DNA of 64,000 nt. It comes from Flammeovirgaceae bacterium. Lineage in GTDB: Bacteria; Bacteroidota; Bacteroidia; Cytophagales; Cyclobacteriaceae. The position numbers were made by a program, and so were the translations under genes. The stretch spans positions 248,001 through 312,000 of the forward strand of contig JAJTEH010000002.1 of NCBI GenBank assembly GCA_021298355.1. The letters are read 5' to 3'. Below are positions 1-7,922 of this stretch, piece by piece. The notes under the pieces are model-generated. The model had not been told where the DNA came from and did no database searches. It was given only the letters and a program-made list of their open reading frames with translations. The stretch's first letter is position 1, and every line of letters begins with the position of its first letter.

Positions 1-3000
1 TAATCGCCAGTAACGTAAGCTTTTTAACAATTCCGAATCTCCCAATCGGTGATAATGTATTCTACATAAAGCATTCTTTAAATGGTTGCACAAGCCAAAA
101 TTTCACTCCGATTACTATTAAAGTTATTTCTGGTGGAGTTTGTGACAATAGCGTAAACTGGGTTGAGAATATCGGCTACAGTCCCGTAGATGGCTCAGTA
201 ATTTCTAAGTCTAGAAATTATCTAGATGGAGAGGGGAAAACATTACAAAGTCAGGTACTTGATTTAGAAACTAATCATGTGCTTGCATCTCAACCTATTT
301 ATGATGGTGATGGTAGAGCAGTTGGTTCTTCCTTACCTGCCCCTATCAATTCATCCACCTTTGCTTATCGCTCCAGGTTTATGACGAATACATCCGGGGC
401 GGCTTACCATTTTTCTGATTTTACACAAAGAGGTAATGGCCCGGCTCAATTAATAAATGCTTCAGCAGTATCTAATGCAGGTATTGGAACATTAGGTTGG
501 TATTATTCAAATCAAAACGCTTTAGAAAACAATACACCTATTACTACTTATCCTTTTTCGTTGTCATGGTCAGAACCAGGACCTGATCCAAAGTTAACTC
601 GTTCATTTAAAGCAGGCGAAACTTTTAGGCCAGGTGCAGGTAAAGATTCAAAATCTGAAAGAATACGAGTAACAACCAATGAAATTCCTCACTATTATAC
701 TTTAAAAAATCACTTTGTACCCGGATCAGCCGAACGTGTAGTTTATTATGAAGAAGCGGAAGACCACTCAACCTGGGTGAGGAACGGAAGTGTAACATTT
801 ACTTATATTTCCCAAAACGGACAAACCTACACAAGGGTAACTGCCAACGTAACAACGGGAAATCCTGGCGTACAAAAATTTGGAGGAAATTTAACGGTTA
901 AACCAAATTCTTCCTATAAGTTAAGAGTGAGGGGGTATAGAACAACTACTGCTAACGTATCTTTATATGTTCATGTTCCGGTTATGCCTGGTGGTATAAT
1001 CATACCATTTGGTGCTACTTTACCTTCAGGTGCTGCTAATGAAGCGTGGGTAGAAAGTTTTTTTACGACAACCATTAATGGTGGCACTGGCACAATTTCT
1101 ATTGGGGCTAGGTGGGCTACAACAACTGTAGCTGGAGGAACTTTTTTTGTAAATGCTGTCGAACTCATCGATGTTACCTCAGCCTACTCAAACGACCCGC
1201 TAGCCTATAAAGTTATTTCAACTGATGAAAACGGAACTAAGTCAATCTCATACTTAAATACGACAGGCAACGTTCTAGCTACTGCATTACTGGATGCCAA
1301 TAACCAACCTTACAATTGGGCATATACTTATTACGATAACCTGGGCAGGTTAGTAGCAGAAGTTGCACCGAATGGCGTTGATTTAAATTCTACAGCTTAT
1401 CCAAAGTTTGTTACAACGTATAAATACGATTACCTGAATAACTTAATTGAAACCAATTCTACGGATGATGGCATTACTCGTTTTGTTTACACTGAAGATG
1501 GAAAAATAAGGTTTAGTCAAAATCAGTTACAAGCCAATGCCAACCCAAAACGTTTCAGCTATACAAATTACGATCATTTAGACAGGCTCATAGAATCTGG
1601 TGAGTATGTATCAAGTGGTGCTGGAGCTTATATTTTTGAACCATCTACCACCCAAATTCCTGTTGCGAACAGTGTCCTATCAATAGTGGAGAATATTGGC
1701 TTTACAGGTGTTTCCAGAAAACTTGATGCAACACGTTGTTTAGATTATTCTTTTATTGAATACGATGCACCGGCCATTGATTATCCTACTAGTACTGGAT
1801 ATCAAAATCAGACTATTGTTTTTGGTGATGTTTCTAGAACCGAAAATGCAAATTCGATAACTTGGTATAGCTACGATGAGTTTGGAGATTTAAGTTGGCA
1901 AAAGCAAAGAATTACTGGAGTTGGAGATAAAACAATAGAGTATGTAAACACGCCATTAGGAAATTTGCAACAAGTAATTTACCAAAAAGGACAACCGGAT
2001 CAATTTATTCATCACTATGAATACGATAAAGATCAAAGGCTAATTGAAGTAAGCACATCTAAAGATGGCATTAATAAAACTTTACATGCTACGTATAATT
2101 ATTATTTGCATGGACACTTAAAGCGCGTTGTGCTAGGTAATAGTCTGCAAGGTATAGATTATACTTACGGTATTAACGGTGAGCTAAAAGCAATTAATGG
2201 ACCTACGAAAAACAATGACCCTGGCTTAGATACGAACGATGCCTTTGGAATGGCTATCGACTATTATTCTGGTGATTACTCGGGGAATGGCTTTAACCCG
2301 GGAACAAACTCCGTTACCGGGGTAACGGATTTATTCAATGGTTTACCAAAGGCCATCCGTTATCACAACATTGTCGATAATAATAAAACTCAACAATACG
2401 CATACAATTACGACAGCCGTTATCAATTATCTAATGCCAGATTCGTAAGTGGAACTGCAACTACATTACCTGGTGAAACAGCATATCAGGAACAGATTAG
2501 TGGCTACGACAAGAATGGAAATATTACTGGTTTAAAACGCAGAAACGGCAAGAATCTTTTGGAAGATGACTTTGCCTACGTTTACGAGCCTCACGCGAAC
2601 AGATTGGATAAAGTAACGCAGAATAGTGTTAACTATGCGGATTACACCTACAATGCCATTGGCCAACTAACCAAAGAAGAGAAAGCCAACCAAACTTTAA
2701 ACTTTACTTATAATGCGTACGGATTAGTAAGCGAAATAAGGAACAACAGCAACCAAATTTTACAAGCTTATCATTACTCAGATAGAGGAGATTTACTCCG
2801 TAAAGTATTTTACCAGAATAACAACGCTGTTAAACAGCAAGTTTATTTGTCTGATGCTAATGGTAACGTTTTGGCTATATACGAACAAAGTTTGCCCAAT
2901 GGTGTAGTCAATTTACTTGAATTGCCTGTATATGGTTCGGGGCGAATAGCCACATATAAGAATGCTCAAAATTTATATCTCTACGAAGTTAACGACCATT

Positions 3001-4682
3001 TGGGTAATGTACGTGCTTTAATTGGCGCTCCTGAAACAGATACTTTCTTGGCTACCATGGAAAGTGAAACGGATGAAGAGCCACCTTTCCGGAATATCTC
3101 GAATGAAACAAATATTAACAATAACATCAGGTGGACTTTTCCAACTGCTAATAATACTCCAAATGGAAACGAAGTTATCAGATTAAACAATGTATTGCCG
3201 GTTGGCCCTGCTATTAAACTAGCTGTAACACCTGGTGATAAAATTGACATGGAAGCCTATGCCTATTACGAAGGTGGAAGTAACTACCAAAACGCATTAG
3301 CCGCATCCACTCTTATAAATGCAATTGCAGGTGCTTTTGGCGGTGTGTTAAACGCACCGGGCGATCCGGGTAAAACGTATAACACTGTTTCGGGGGGGCT
3401 AAACAACCCTAATATGGGAATTGGTGGTGCAGGAAGCTCTACCTTACCTGGTGCCTATATGCAGTACATGGTGTATGATGACCTCGATCAGTTTCAATTT
3501 GGGGGGTACACTCGCATAAGCGAGGCCGCTAATTTTGCAAAAGAGAAAGTAACCAGGCCAACCATTACTATTGAGAAGCCTGGCTTTGTTTACATATTTT
3601 TATACAACGCAAGCAACAGCGCCAACTTTGTGTATTGGGACGACCTGAAAATTACACACCAACACAGCCCTATAGTTGCCGGTGCCGACTATTACCCTTT
3701 TGGGTTGCCACAAGCCGGTAGAGAAATTAAAGAAGAGAAATATAAATATGGGTATCAAGGACAGTTCAGTGAGAAGGATCTCACAACAGGAATGCAGGAA
3801 TTTGATTTGAGAATTTATGACCCGAGAATTGGAAGGTGGACGACTACCGATCCTGCAGGACAGTACGCAAGTCCATATATGGCGATGAATAATAATCCTC
3901 ATATGAGTGTTGATCCCGATGGTGCATTTAGCCCTGTTGGAGCAGTAATTGGAGCAGCTGCTGGAGTAGGTTTAAGTTTTGCTTTAGGTGATGAGGATCA
4001 TTGGTATTTATATGCAGCAGGTGGCGCTTTAGCAGGTGGTTTAATAGGTGAGTGGGCCCATAGTTCACATGGAACCGACACTCAGTGGTCAAATGGATGG
4101 GATAGGTTTACCGCAAAGTTTGGCGAGGGTAAAGTATTTGGTCAGGGTGGTTTGCGATATCAAAGATTTCCAACGGGGGAATGGAGTACAATAGCTCGTC
4201 ACCATATACCAAATGTTAGTCAAAGAGGAAAAGGAGAATGGTGTGTTTATGCTTGTGGTGAAGCTGTTGACCGATGGTTGGGAGGTAATCGAACGAAAGA
4301 GCAATTTGCAGCAGGTCAGAATGGCGGACAGCCTATCGACAGGGGCACACAGGATGTCCGTCAATGGCTATCCTTCTGGCAACTTAATTTTCCGTGGCCT
4401 CGTTTTGATGGTGCTCGTAGTAGTTTAGACAGCAATAGCCCGCCGAGTAGGAACGACATACTTAACGGTATGAGACACACTGGTAGTGATGCAGCATATA
4501 GTGTTGTAATTGATGAAGGAATACGATCAGGCTATCAACATAATGTTGTTGTGAAGAGTGTTCAGAAAAATCCCAGAACAGGCCAGTATCGATATGAGTT
4601 AATGGATCCTAATGGCTCGCGATTTGTTTCGGAGAAAAAGTTTCAATCTATTCACAGAAGACATGTCCGCATTAACAGATAA
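1..4682 (+). CDS. RHS-repeat polymorphic toxin with papain-like C-terminal domain (5' partial)
   Basis: The frame is open from the first complete codon at 3, so the gene starts left of the window; 1559 codons are visible. YD-type RHS repeats fill most of it. The RHS core lies at about residues 1247-1304 (motifs YKYGYQGQ, FDLRIYDPRIGRW, QYASPY, DPDG) and marks the normal boundary to a variable tip. The tip (about 1305-1559) has two Gly/Ala-rich hydrophobic stretches and then Cys1414 (GEWCVYAC), His1513 (YQHNVVV) and Asp1535 (ELMDPNG). That order and spacing is typical of papain/C39-like peptidase folds. RHS proteins of this kind are known as contact-dependent or secreted effectors; a peptidase activity here is inference. 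The next gene starts inside the 3' end, as expected for a toxin and its protective partner. Confidence 0.85.
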   Translation, partial: IASNVSFLTIPNLPIGDNVFYIKHSLNGCTSQNFTPITIKVISGGVCDNSVNWVENIGYSPVDGSVISKSRNYLDGEGKTLQSQVLDLETNHVLASQPIYDGDGRAVGSSLPAPINSSTFAYRSRFMTNTSGAAYHFSDFTQRGNGPAQLINASAVSNAGIGTLGWYYSNQNALENNTPITTYPFSLSWSEPGPDPKLTRSFKAGETFRPGAGKDSKSERIRVTTNEIPHYYTLKNHFVPGSAERVVYYEEAEDHSTWVRNGSVTFTYISQNGQTYTRVTANVTTGNPGVQKFGGNLTVKPNSSYKLRVRGYRTTTANVSLYVHVPVMPGGIIIPFGATLPSGAANEAWVESFFTTTINGGTGTISIGARWATTTVAGGTFFVNAVELIDVTSAYSNDPLAYKVISTDENGTKSISYLNTTGNVLATALLDANNQPYNWAYTYYDNLGRLVAEVAPNGVDLNSTAYPKFVTTYKYDYLNNLIETNSTDDGITRFVYTEDGKIRFSQNQLQANANPKRFSYTNYDHLDRLIESGEYVSSGAGAYIFEPSTTQIPVANSVLSIVENIGFTGVSRKLDATRCLDYSFIEYDAPAIDYPTSTGYQNQTIVFGDVSRTENANSITWYSYDEFGDLSWQKQRITGVGDKTIEYVNTPLGNLQQVIYQKGQPDQFIHHYEYDKDQRLIEVSTSKDGINKTLHATYNYYLHGHLKRVVLGNSLQGIDYTYGINGELKAINGPTKNNDPGLDTNDAFGMAIDYYSGDYSGNGFNPGTNSVTGVTDLFNGLPKAIRYHNIVDNNKTQQYAYNYDSRYQLSNARFVSGTATTLPGETAYQEQISGYDKNGNITGLKRRNGKNLLEDDFAYVYEPHANRLDKVTQNSVNYADYTYNAIGQLTKEEKANQTLNFTYNAYGLVSEIRNNSNQILQAYHYSDRGDLLRKVFYQNNNAVKQQVYLSDANGNVLAIYEQSLPNGVVNLLELPVYGSGRIATYKNAQNLYLYEVNDHLGNVRALIGAPETDTFLATMESETDEEPPFRNISNETNINNNIRWTFPTANNTPNGNEVIRLNNVLPVGPAIKLAVTPGDKIDMEAYAYYEGGSNYQNALAASTLINAIAGAFGGVLNAPGDPGKTYNTVSGGLNNPNMGIGGAGSSTLPGAYMQYMVYDDLDQFQFGGYTRISEAANFAKEKVTRPTITIEKPGFVYIFLYNASNSANFVYWDDLKITHQHSPIVAGADYYPFGLPQAGREIKEEKYKYGYQGQFSEKDLTTGMQEFDLRIYDPRIGRWTTTDPAGQYASPYMAMNNNPHMSVDPDGAFSPVGAVIGAAAGVGLSFALGDEDHWYLYAAGGALAGGLIGEWAHSSHGTDTQWSNGWDRFTAKFGEGKVFGQGGLRYQRFPTGEWSTIARHHIPNVSQRGKGEWCVYACGEAVDRWLGGNRTKEQFAAGQNGGQPIDRGTQDVRQWLSFWQLNFPWPRFDGARSSLDSNSPPSRNDILNGMRHTGSDAAYSVVIDEGIRSGYQHNVVVKSVQKNPRTGQYRYELMDPNGSRFVSEKKFQSIHRRHVRINR

Positions 4683-5808
4683 AATTATTCGTTTAATAGC
4701 ATTCCTTGTTATTACGCATACAATATGCAACGGGCAAGATGCGTTTACCTACGATTTTTCAAAGGCAGATAGAGTACTAAGCGAAGAGTTTTTTAAAAGT
4801 AAGTTTTGGACGATGCCAACGGATGAAAATGATGTGTGCTATTTTCAAAGTAAATCAGAGGCGAAGAAAACAGCCAAGATAATAGCAATCCCAGTTCTTA
4901 AATTAAAAGGTCGATCAGAAACATTAAGTTTTGAGCTGGATTACGCTACATATGTCGCACTTCTGTTTAAGCAAAACTCTTTTTTGTGTCCATTATATGT
5001 CAATGCCTACCATGACAAGCAGAATCATTTAAGGCGATACATTACAGTAGGCTGGAATCCCTCATCTGAATTTATTAAACACTATCTTCAAAATAGCACG
5101 GGATGGTTTTATTTATCGTCAATAACTGATTTTGTGTTCGTAAAATCGTCCAGGTATTACGTGTGGGATGACCAACGATCAATTCTTCAAGATTACACTG
5201 AAAACTTAATTGCAGTTACTCAGGAAAAAGATAGAGAAATCCACAGTACAAAATTTACAGGTATTGATTCTCTTGGTCTGGAACGTGTGAAGAATTATCG
5301 AATAAGTACAACGCAATCAGGTTTAAATACACTGCGATTTTTCAAAAGTTTAGAGGATACGATTCAGATAGGTTCTGTAAAAGAAACATTAAATGTAAAA
5401 GGAGGGATGAACCGGATCGTTGCAAAAGCCGGAACTAAAAGCTACATTATTGAACTTCATTCTAAAAAAGAATGGATAACTATAACGACAGAACAGCATA
5501 CGCCATTTGCCACCTATGTTAATGCTCCTTACACAACTACATCAGAGAATGAATTAGGGTTTAATAGATTACAAGGGTACTCAAAGCGATTAGTGGAAAT
5601 AAACGTAAAAAAAGATTTAAAAAGGGGTATGGTTGAATTTATTCTTGTCAAGAATCAAAAAGCATTGTTAACGGGTCAAAGAGTTAAAAGAGAAAAGGAT
5701 GATTATTTTATCATTCGCGAACGGATACAGAACGTAGTGAACCCACAAATTTTAACATTGACTGCTATTGTGATTTTTTGGTCTGACGCGTTTGTTGAAA
5801 CACAATAA
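4663..5808 (+). CDS. Secreted protein overlapping the RHS gene, candidate immunity or partner protein
   Basis: The start chosen is ATG 4663, because it begins a clear signal peptide (MSALTDKIIRLIAFLVITHT, then ICNGQ); an earlier ATG at 4612 would put 17 extra residues before it. The 381-residue protein is exported and has no family I recognise. Its start lies 20 bp inside the RHS gene, so the two are probably translationally coupled. Position directly behind a polymorphic-toxin tip suggests an immunity protein acting in the periplasm, but its length is well above that of most immunity proteins. It could instead be an accessory or a substrate of the RHS protein. Confidence 0.7.
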   Translation: MSALTDKIIRLIAFLVITHTICNGQDAFTYDFSKADRVLSEEFFKSKFWTMPTDENDVCYFQSKSEAKKTAKIIAIPVLKLKGRSETLSFELDYATYVALLFKQNSFLCPLYVNAYHDKQNHLRRYITVGWNPSSEFIKHYLQNSTGWFYLSSITDFVFVKSSRYYVWDDQRSILQDYTENLIAVTQEKDREIHSTKFTGIDSLGLERVKNYRISTTQSGLNTLRFFKSLEDTIQIGSVKETLNVKGGMNRIVAKAGTKSYIIELHSKKEWITITTEQHTPFATYVNAPYTTTSENELGFNRLQGYSKRLVEINVKKDLKRGMVEFILVKNQKALLTGQRVKREKDDYFIIRERIQNVVNPQILTLTAIVIFWSDAFVETQ

Positions 5809-5834
5809 GTCTATCTCGGCCTTTTATCCCCGTA

Positions 5835-5880
5835 CTGGCGCGGATGTTGTGTGTAGGCATGTGTGTAGTTCATCCGTGCC
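5835..5880. repeat. REP-like imperfect palindrome, left of RAYT pseudogene
   Basis: CTGGCGCGGATG at the left end and CATCCGTGCC at the right end face each other with a TG-rich loop between. The same arms, in opposite orientation and with a shorter loop, recur at 6508-6532, so they bracket the dead transposase. This is the usual arrangement of REP hairpins around a REP-associated tyrosine transposase. Confidence 0.6.
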
Positions 5881-5932
5881 TAGTTGTAATTGATGTTTAT
5901 GGTTTGTTTCTTTAGAAGAAAAAGAAAGAAGC

Positions 5933-6487
5933 ATGAGCGAAAAGTATAAAATATTTTATCAGAATAAGATATACTTTGTAACGTTTGCAGTTGTTTATTA
6001 GGTAGATGTATTCGCAAGACGAGAGTACAGAGATTTATTAATAGAAAGTTTAGCTTATTGCCAAAAAGAAAAAGGATTAGAGATTTATGCATGGTGTATT
6101 ATGAGCAATCATATTCATTTAATTGTTGGCAGATCAGGTAATTGGAAGATAGAGGAGATAATTCGGGATTTTAAAAAATATACATCAGTTCATGTCTGCA
6201 GAGCAATAGCGACCAATGCAAAGGAGAGTAGGCGAGAGTGGTTGTTAGAATTATTTACCAAAGCAGCTAGCGAAAGTAAGAACCATACAAAATATCAATT
6301 TTGGCAAAACGAATATCATCCAATTGAGCTGAACACTAATGAAATGATGGATCAGTGACTAAATTACATTCACAATAATCCAGTAGAGTCTGGTATAGTT
6401 GAAAAGGGAGATGATTATGTATATAGTAGCGCAAGAGACTACCATTTAAATGTGAGGGGTTTGTTAAATATAAAATTTATAGAATGA
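5933..6487 (+). pseudogene. REP-associated tyrosine transposase (RAYT / Y1 family), two nonsense codons
   Basis: One frame from ATG 5933 to TGA 6485 gives a full-length (about 184 residue) Y1 transposase of the REP-associated type: a YFVTFAVV start, the HUH motif in IMSNHIHLIVG, an FWQNEYHPIEL segment and the closing LNYIHNNPVESGIV. It is broken at 5999 (TAG) and 6356 (TGA). At both places the family normally has Trp, so each looks like a single TGG to stop change. The rest of the frame is intact, so decay is recent. REP-like hairpins lie on both sides (5835-5880, 6508-6532) and a half copy at 7684-7704. Confidence 0.8.
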
Positions 6488-6507
6488 ACTTACTAAAATA
6501 ATTAAGT

Positions 6508-6532
6508 GGCACGGAAGTAACTTCCGCGTCAG
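6508..6532. repeat. REP-like palindrome, right of RAYT pseudogene
   Basis: GGCACGGAAG / CTTCCGCGTCAG form a compact hairpin with a TAA loop. It is the reverse-oriented counterpart of the repeat at 5835-5880 and starts 20 bp after the transposase stop. Confidence 0.6.
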
Positions 6533-6678
6533 TTGGGGTAGAAGGAATTCACAAGTCAGTTCAAAGGAAATTAGGTCTTGTACTTGACAAAGCTGCTCAA
6601 AAACCTTAGCATATGGTTATTAAAGGAAAGGAAGTACCCCTTAACCCTTTTAATCCACTTTGGAAATTATATAGATAA
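6532..6678 (+). pseudogene. Relict C-terminal tail of a displaced toxin module
   Basis: A short open stretch ends with residues HMVIKGKEVPLNPFNPLWKL then YR and a TAA at 6676. It has no start of its own and contains an in-frame TAG at 6607. Its stop is followed after one base by the ATG of the next gene (6680). The layout, a toxin tail butted against a small gene downstream of an intact RHS gene, is that of a displaced tip/immunity cassette. I do not recognise the toxin family, so the call rests on layout and sequence style. Confidence 0.45.
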
Positions 6679-6679
6679 A

Positions 6680-7105
6680 ATGAATATTATTGATAACATA
6701 AATCAAAATGAATTTTTAGAAAAAGTTTCAAAATCATTTTCTAACACAGGAACAATTTATATATCAGTTCTAGGTTGGAAAGATTGGGATTATTTTGTCG
6801 AATTTTGCAAAGAAGATGGAGGCATTGAAGAAGCTCAAATTGAAGTTTACAAATCTTTACCCTTATCACATAAAGTTTCTTCTTTGGAAGAACTAATTGA
6901 TCTAGTTTTTAAATTTACAAGATTTCCATATTTATCATCAATAAATGGTAATTATAGATACTTTTACGATATACATATTTGGCCTATAAGTCATTATTTT
7001 ATCTTTAACTTCTATTTAAAGAAGTGCATTATAAAAGATCGAAATTTTTTTAGTAAAATATTCTCACCAGTGACTATTCCAAGTTGGCAATTTAATGAGC
7101 CTTAA
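6680..7105 (+). CDS. Hypothetical protein, candidate orphan immunity gene
   Basis: 142 residues, acidic and aromatic-rich, no signal peptide and no membrane segment, so probably cytoplasmic. The start is ATG 6680, one base after the stop of the relict toxin tail; the upstream part of the frame (from 6578) reads through that tail in another phase and is not used. No family recognised. The size and the place behind a toxin remnant fit a retained immunity protein of the RHS locus. Function is inference from context only. Confidence 0.55.
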   Translation: MNIIDNINQNEFLEKVSKSFSNTGTIYISVLGWKDWDYFVEFCKEDGGIEEAQIEVYKSLPLSHKVSSLEELIDLVFKFTRFPYLSSINGNYRYFYDIHIWPISHYFIFNFYLKKCIIKDRNFFSKIFSPVTIPSWQFNEP

Positions 7106-7224
7106 CTTTATTCAGCCAAATTAAAAGTCTAATGTAAATTCTAAAATGTTAAATATAACTAGTGAGCTTGGCTTAAAAATTGATCTTTGCCGAGTAGATT
7201 TTTAACAAACCAATCTAAATTTAA

Positions 7225-7380
7225 TACATAACCCCTAACGCTGGTGGTGGTGGATTAAACGTACTTAAAGAAAGTAAGAGCATATTTCGTTTAGATTGGC
7301 ATAAATTTAAATTGGGTGGTATAATGGTTAGCAGACCTCATATAGATATACCAAAATGGAAAATACATCATTGGCCATAG
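7225..7380 (+). pseudogene. Relict C-terminal tail of a second polymorphic toxin
   Basis: An open stretch without a start encodes 51 residues ending at TAG 7378: a GGGG segment, then SIFRLDWHKFKLGG, RPHIDIP and IHHWP. Endings of the form DWHKFK...RPHIDIP...HWPW are common at the very C-terminus of RHS and other polymorphic toxins in this phylum, so this is read as the surviving tip of a displaced toxin. A stop at 7222 closes the frame just upstream. The final Trp is missing relative to that pattern. Confidence 0.6.
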
Positions 7381-7388
7381 TAAAGACA

Positions 7389-7640
7389 AAAATGAAAAAA
7401 ATGGTGATTAGTTTAATCGAAAGGGCCTTATGTGGAGCTGTAACTTTGGATGAATTTTATTCTATTTGGCCAAAGGAATTAGAGAGCGACAAATTCTACA
7501 ACGAAATCTATCGAGACTTAGAAAATGCGATTGAACATTTTCCTGGAGATTTTTTTACAGGAAAACCAAAGCTTGATTTTTTCACTAACTCAAAGGAGTA
7601 CCAGGTATTGAAAGAGCATCTGAAAAAATTAAATGAATGA
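7389..7640 (+). CDS. Small acidic protein, candidate orphan immunity gene
   Basis: 83 residues from ATG 7389 (an upstream ATG at 7356 overlaps the toxin tail and would add 11 residues). The sequence has a LDEFYSIWPKEL segment, then IYRDLENAIEHFPGDFF, and resembles small soluble immunity proteins of polymorphic-toxin loci, though I cannot name the family. It starts 8 bp after the stop of the second toxin remnant. Together with 6680-7105 it suggests that resistance genes are kept after their toxins decay. Confidence 0.55.
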   Translation, partial: KMKKMVISLIERALCGAVTLDEFYSIWPKELESDKFYNEIYRDLENAIEHFPGDFFTGKPKLDFFTNSKEYQVLKEHLKKLNE

Positions 7641-7683
7641 ATCAACAAAGAGCCCTAACTATCGATGAAGTAGAGTGTTGGAA

Positions 7684-7704
7684 TGTGTGCAGTTCATCCG
7701 TGCC
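7684..7704. repeat. Half copy of the REP-like repeat
   Basis: The 21-base segment here matches 5860-5880 with one difference (TGTGTGCAG against TGTGTGTAG, then TTCATCCGTGCC). Only the right arm of the palindrome is present. The surrounding gap 7641-7922 shows nothing else I can support. Confidence 0.5.
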
Positions 7705-7922
7705 CATAACTTAAAGCGTTTGTATGGTAAAAGCCAAGAGTATAGTGAAACATTTGTGGCACTAATGTAACACCCAAGCCAGATGTGAGAGTTAAACTAA
7801 TTTGTGTTAAAAATTTTGGTAGTCTAAACAGGTTGCTAATTTGATATGAAAATCCCAAGATTAGCTTTCTAATTCTCTACGAATCAATTAATTTAGCTAT
7901 CTAATTTCCTATTGGTAAAGCG

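Noticed and set aside
6578-6679. N-terminal extension of the first orphan immunity candidate
   Set aside because: It lies over the relict toxin tail in another frame; ATG 6680 fits the stop of the tail.
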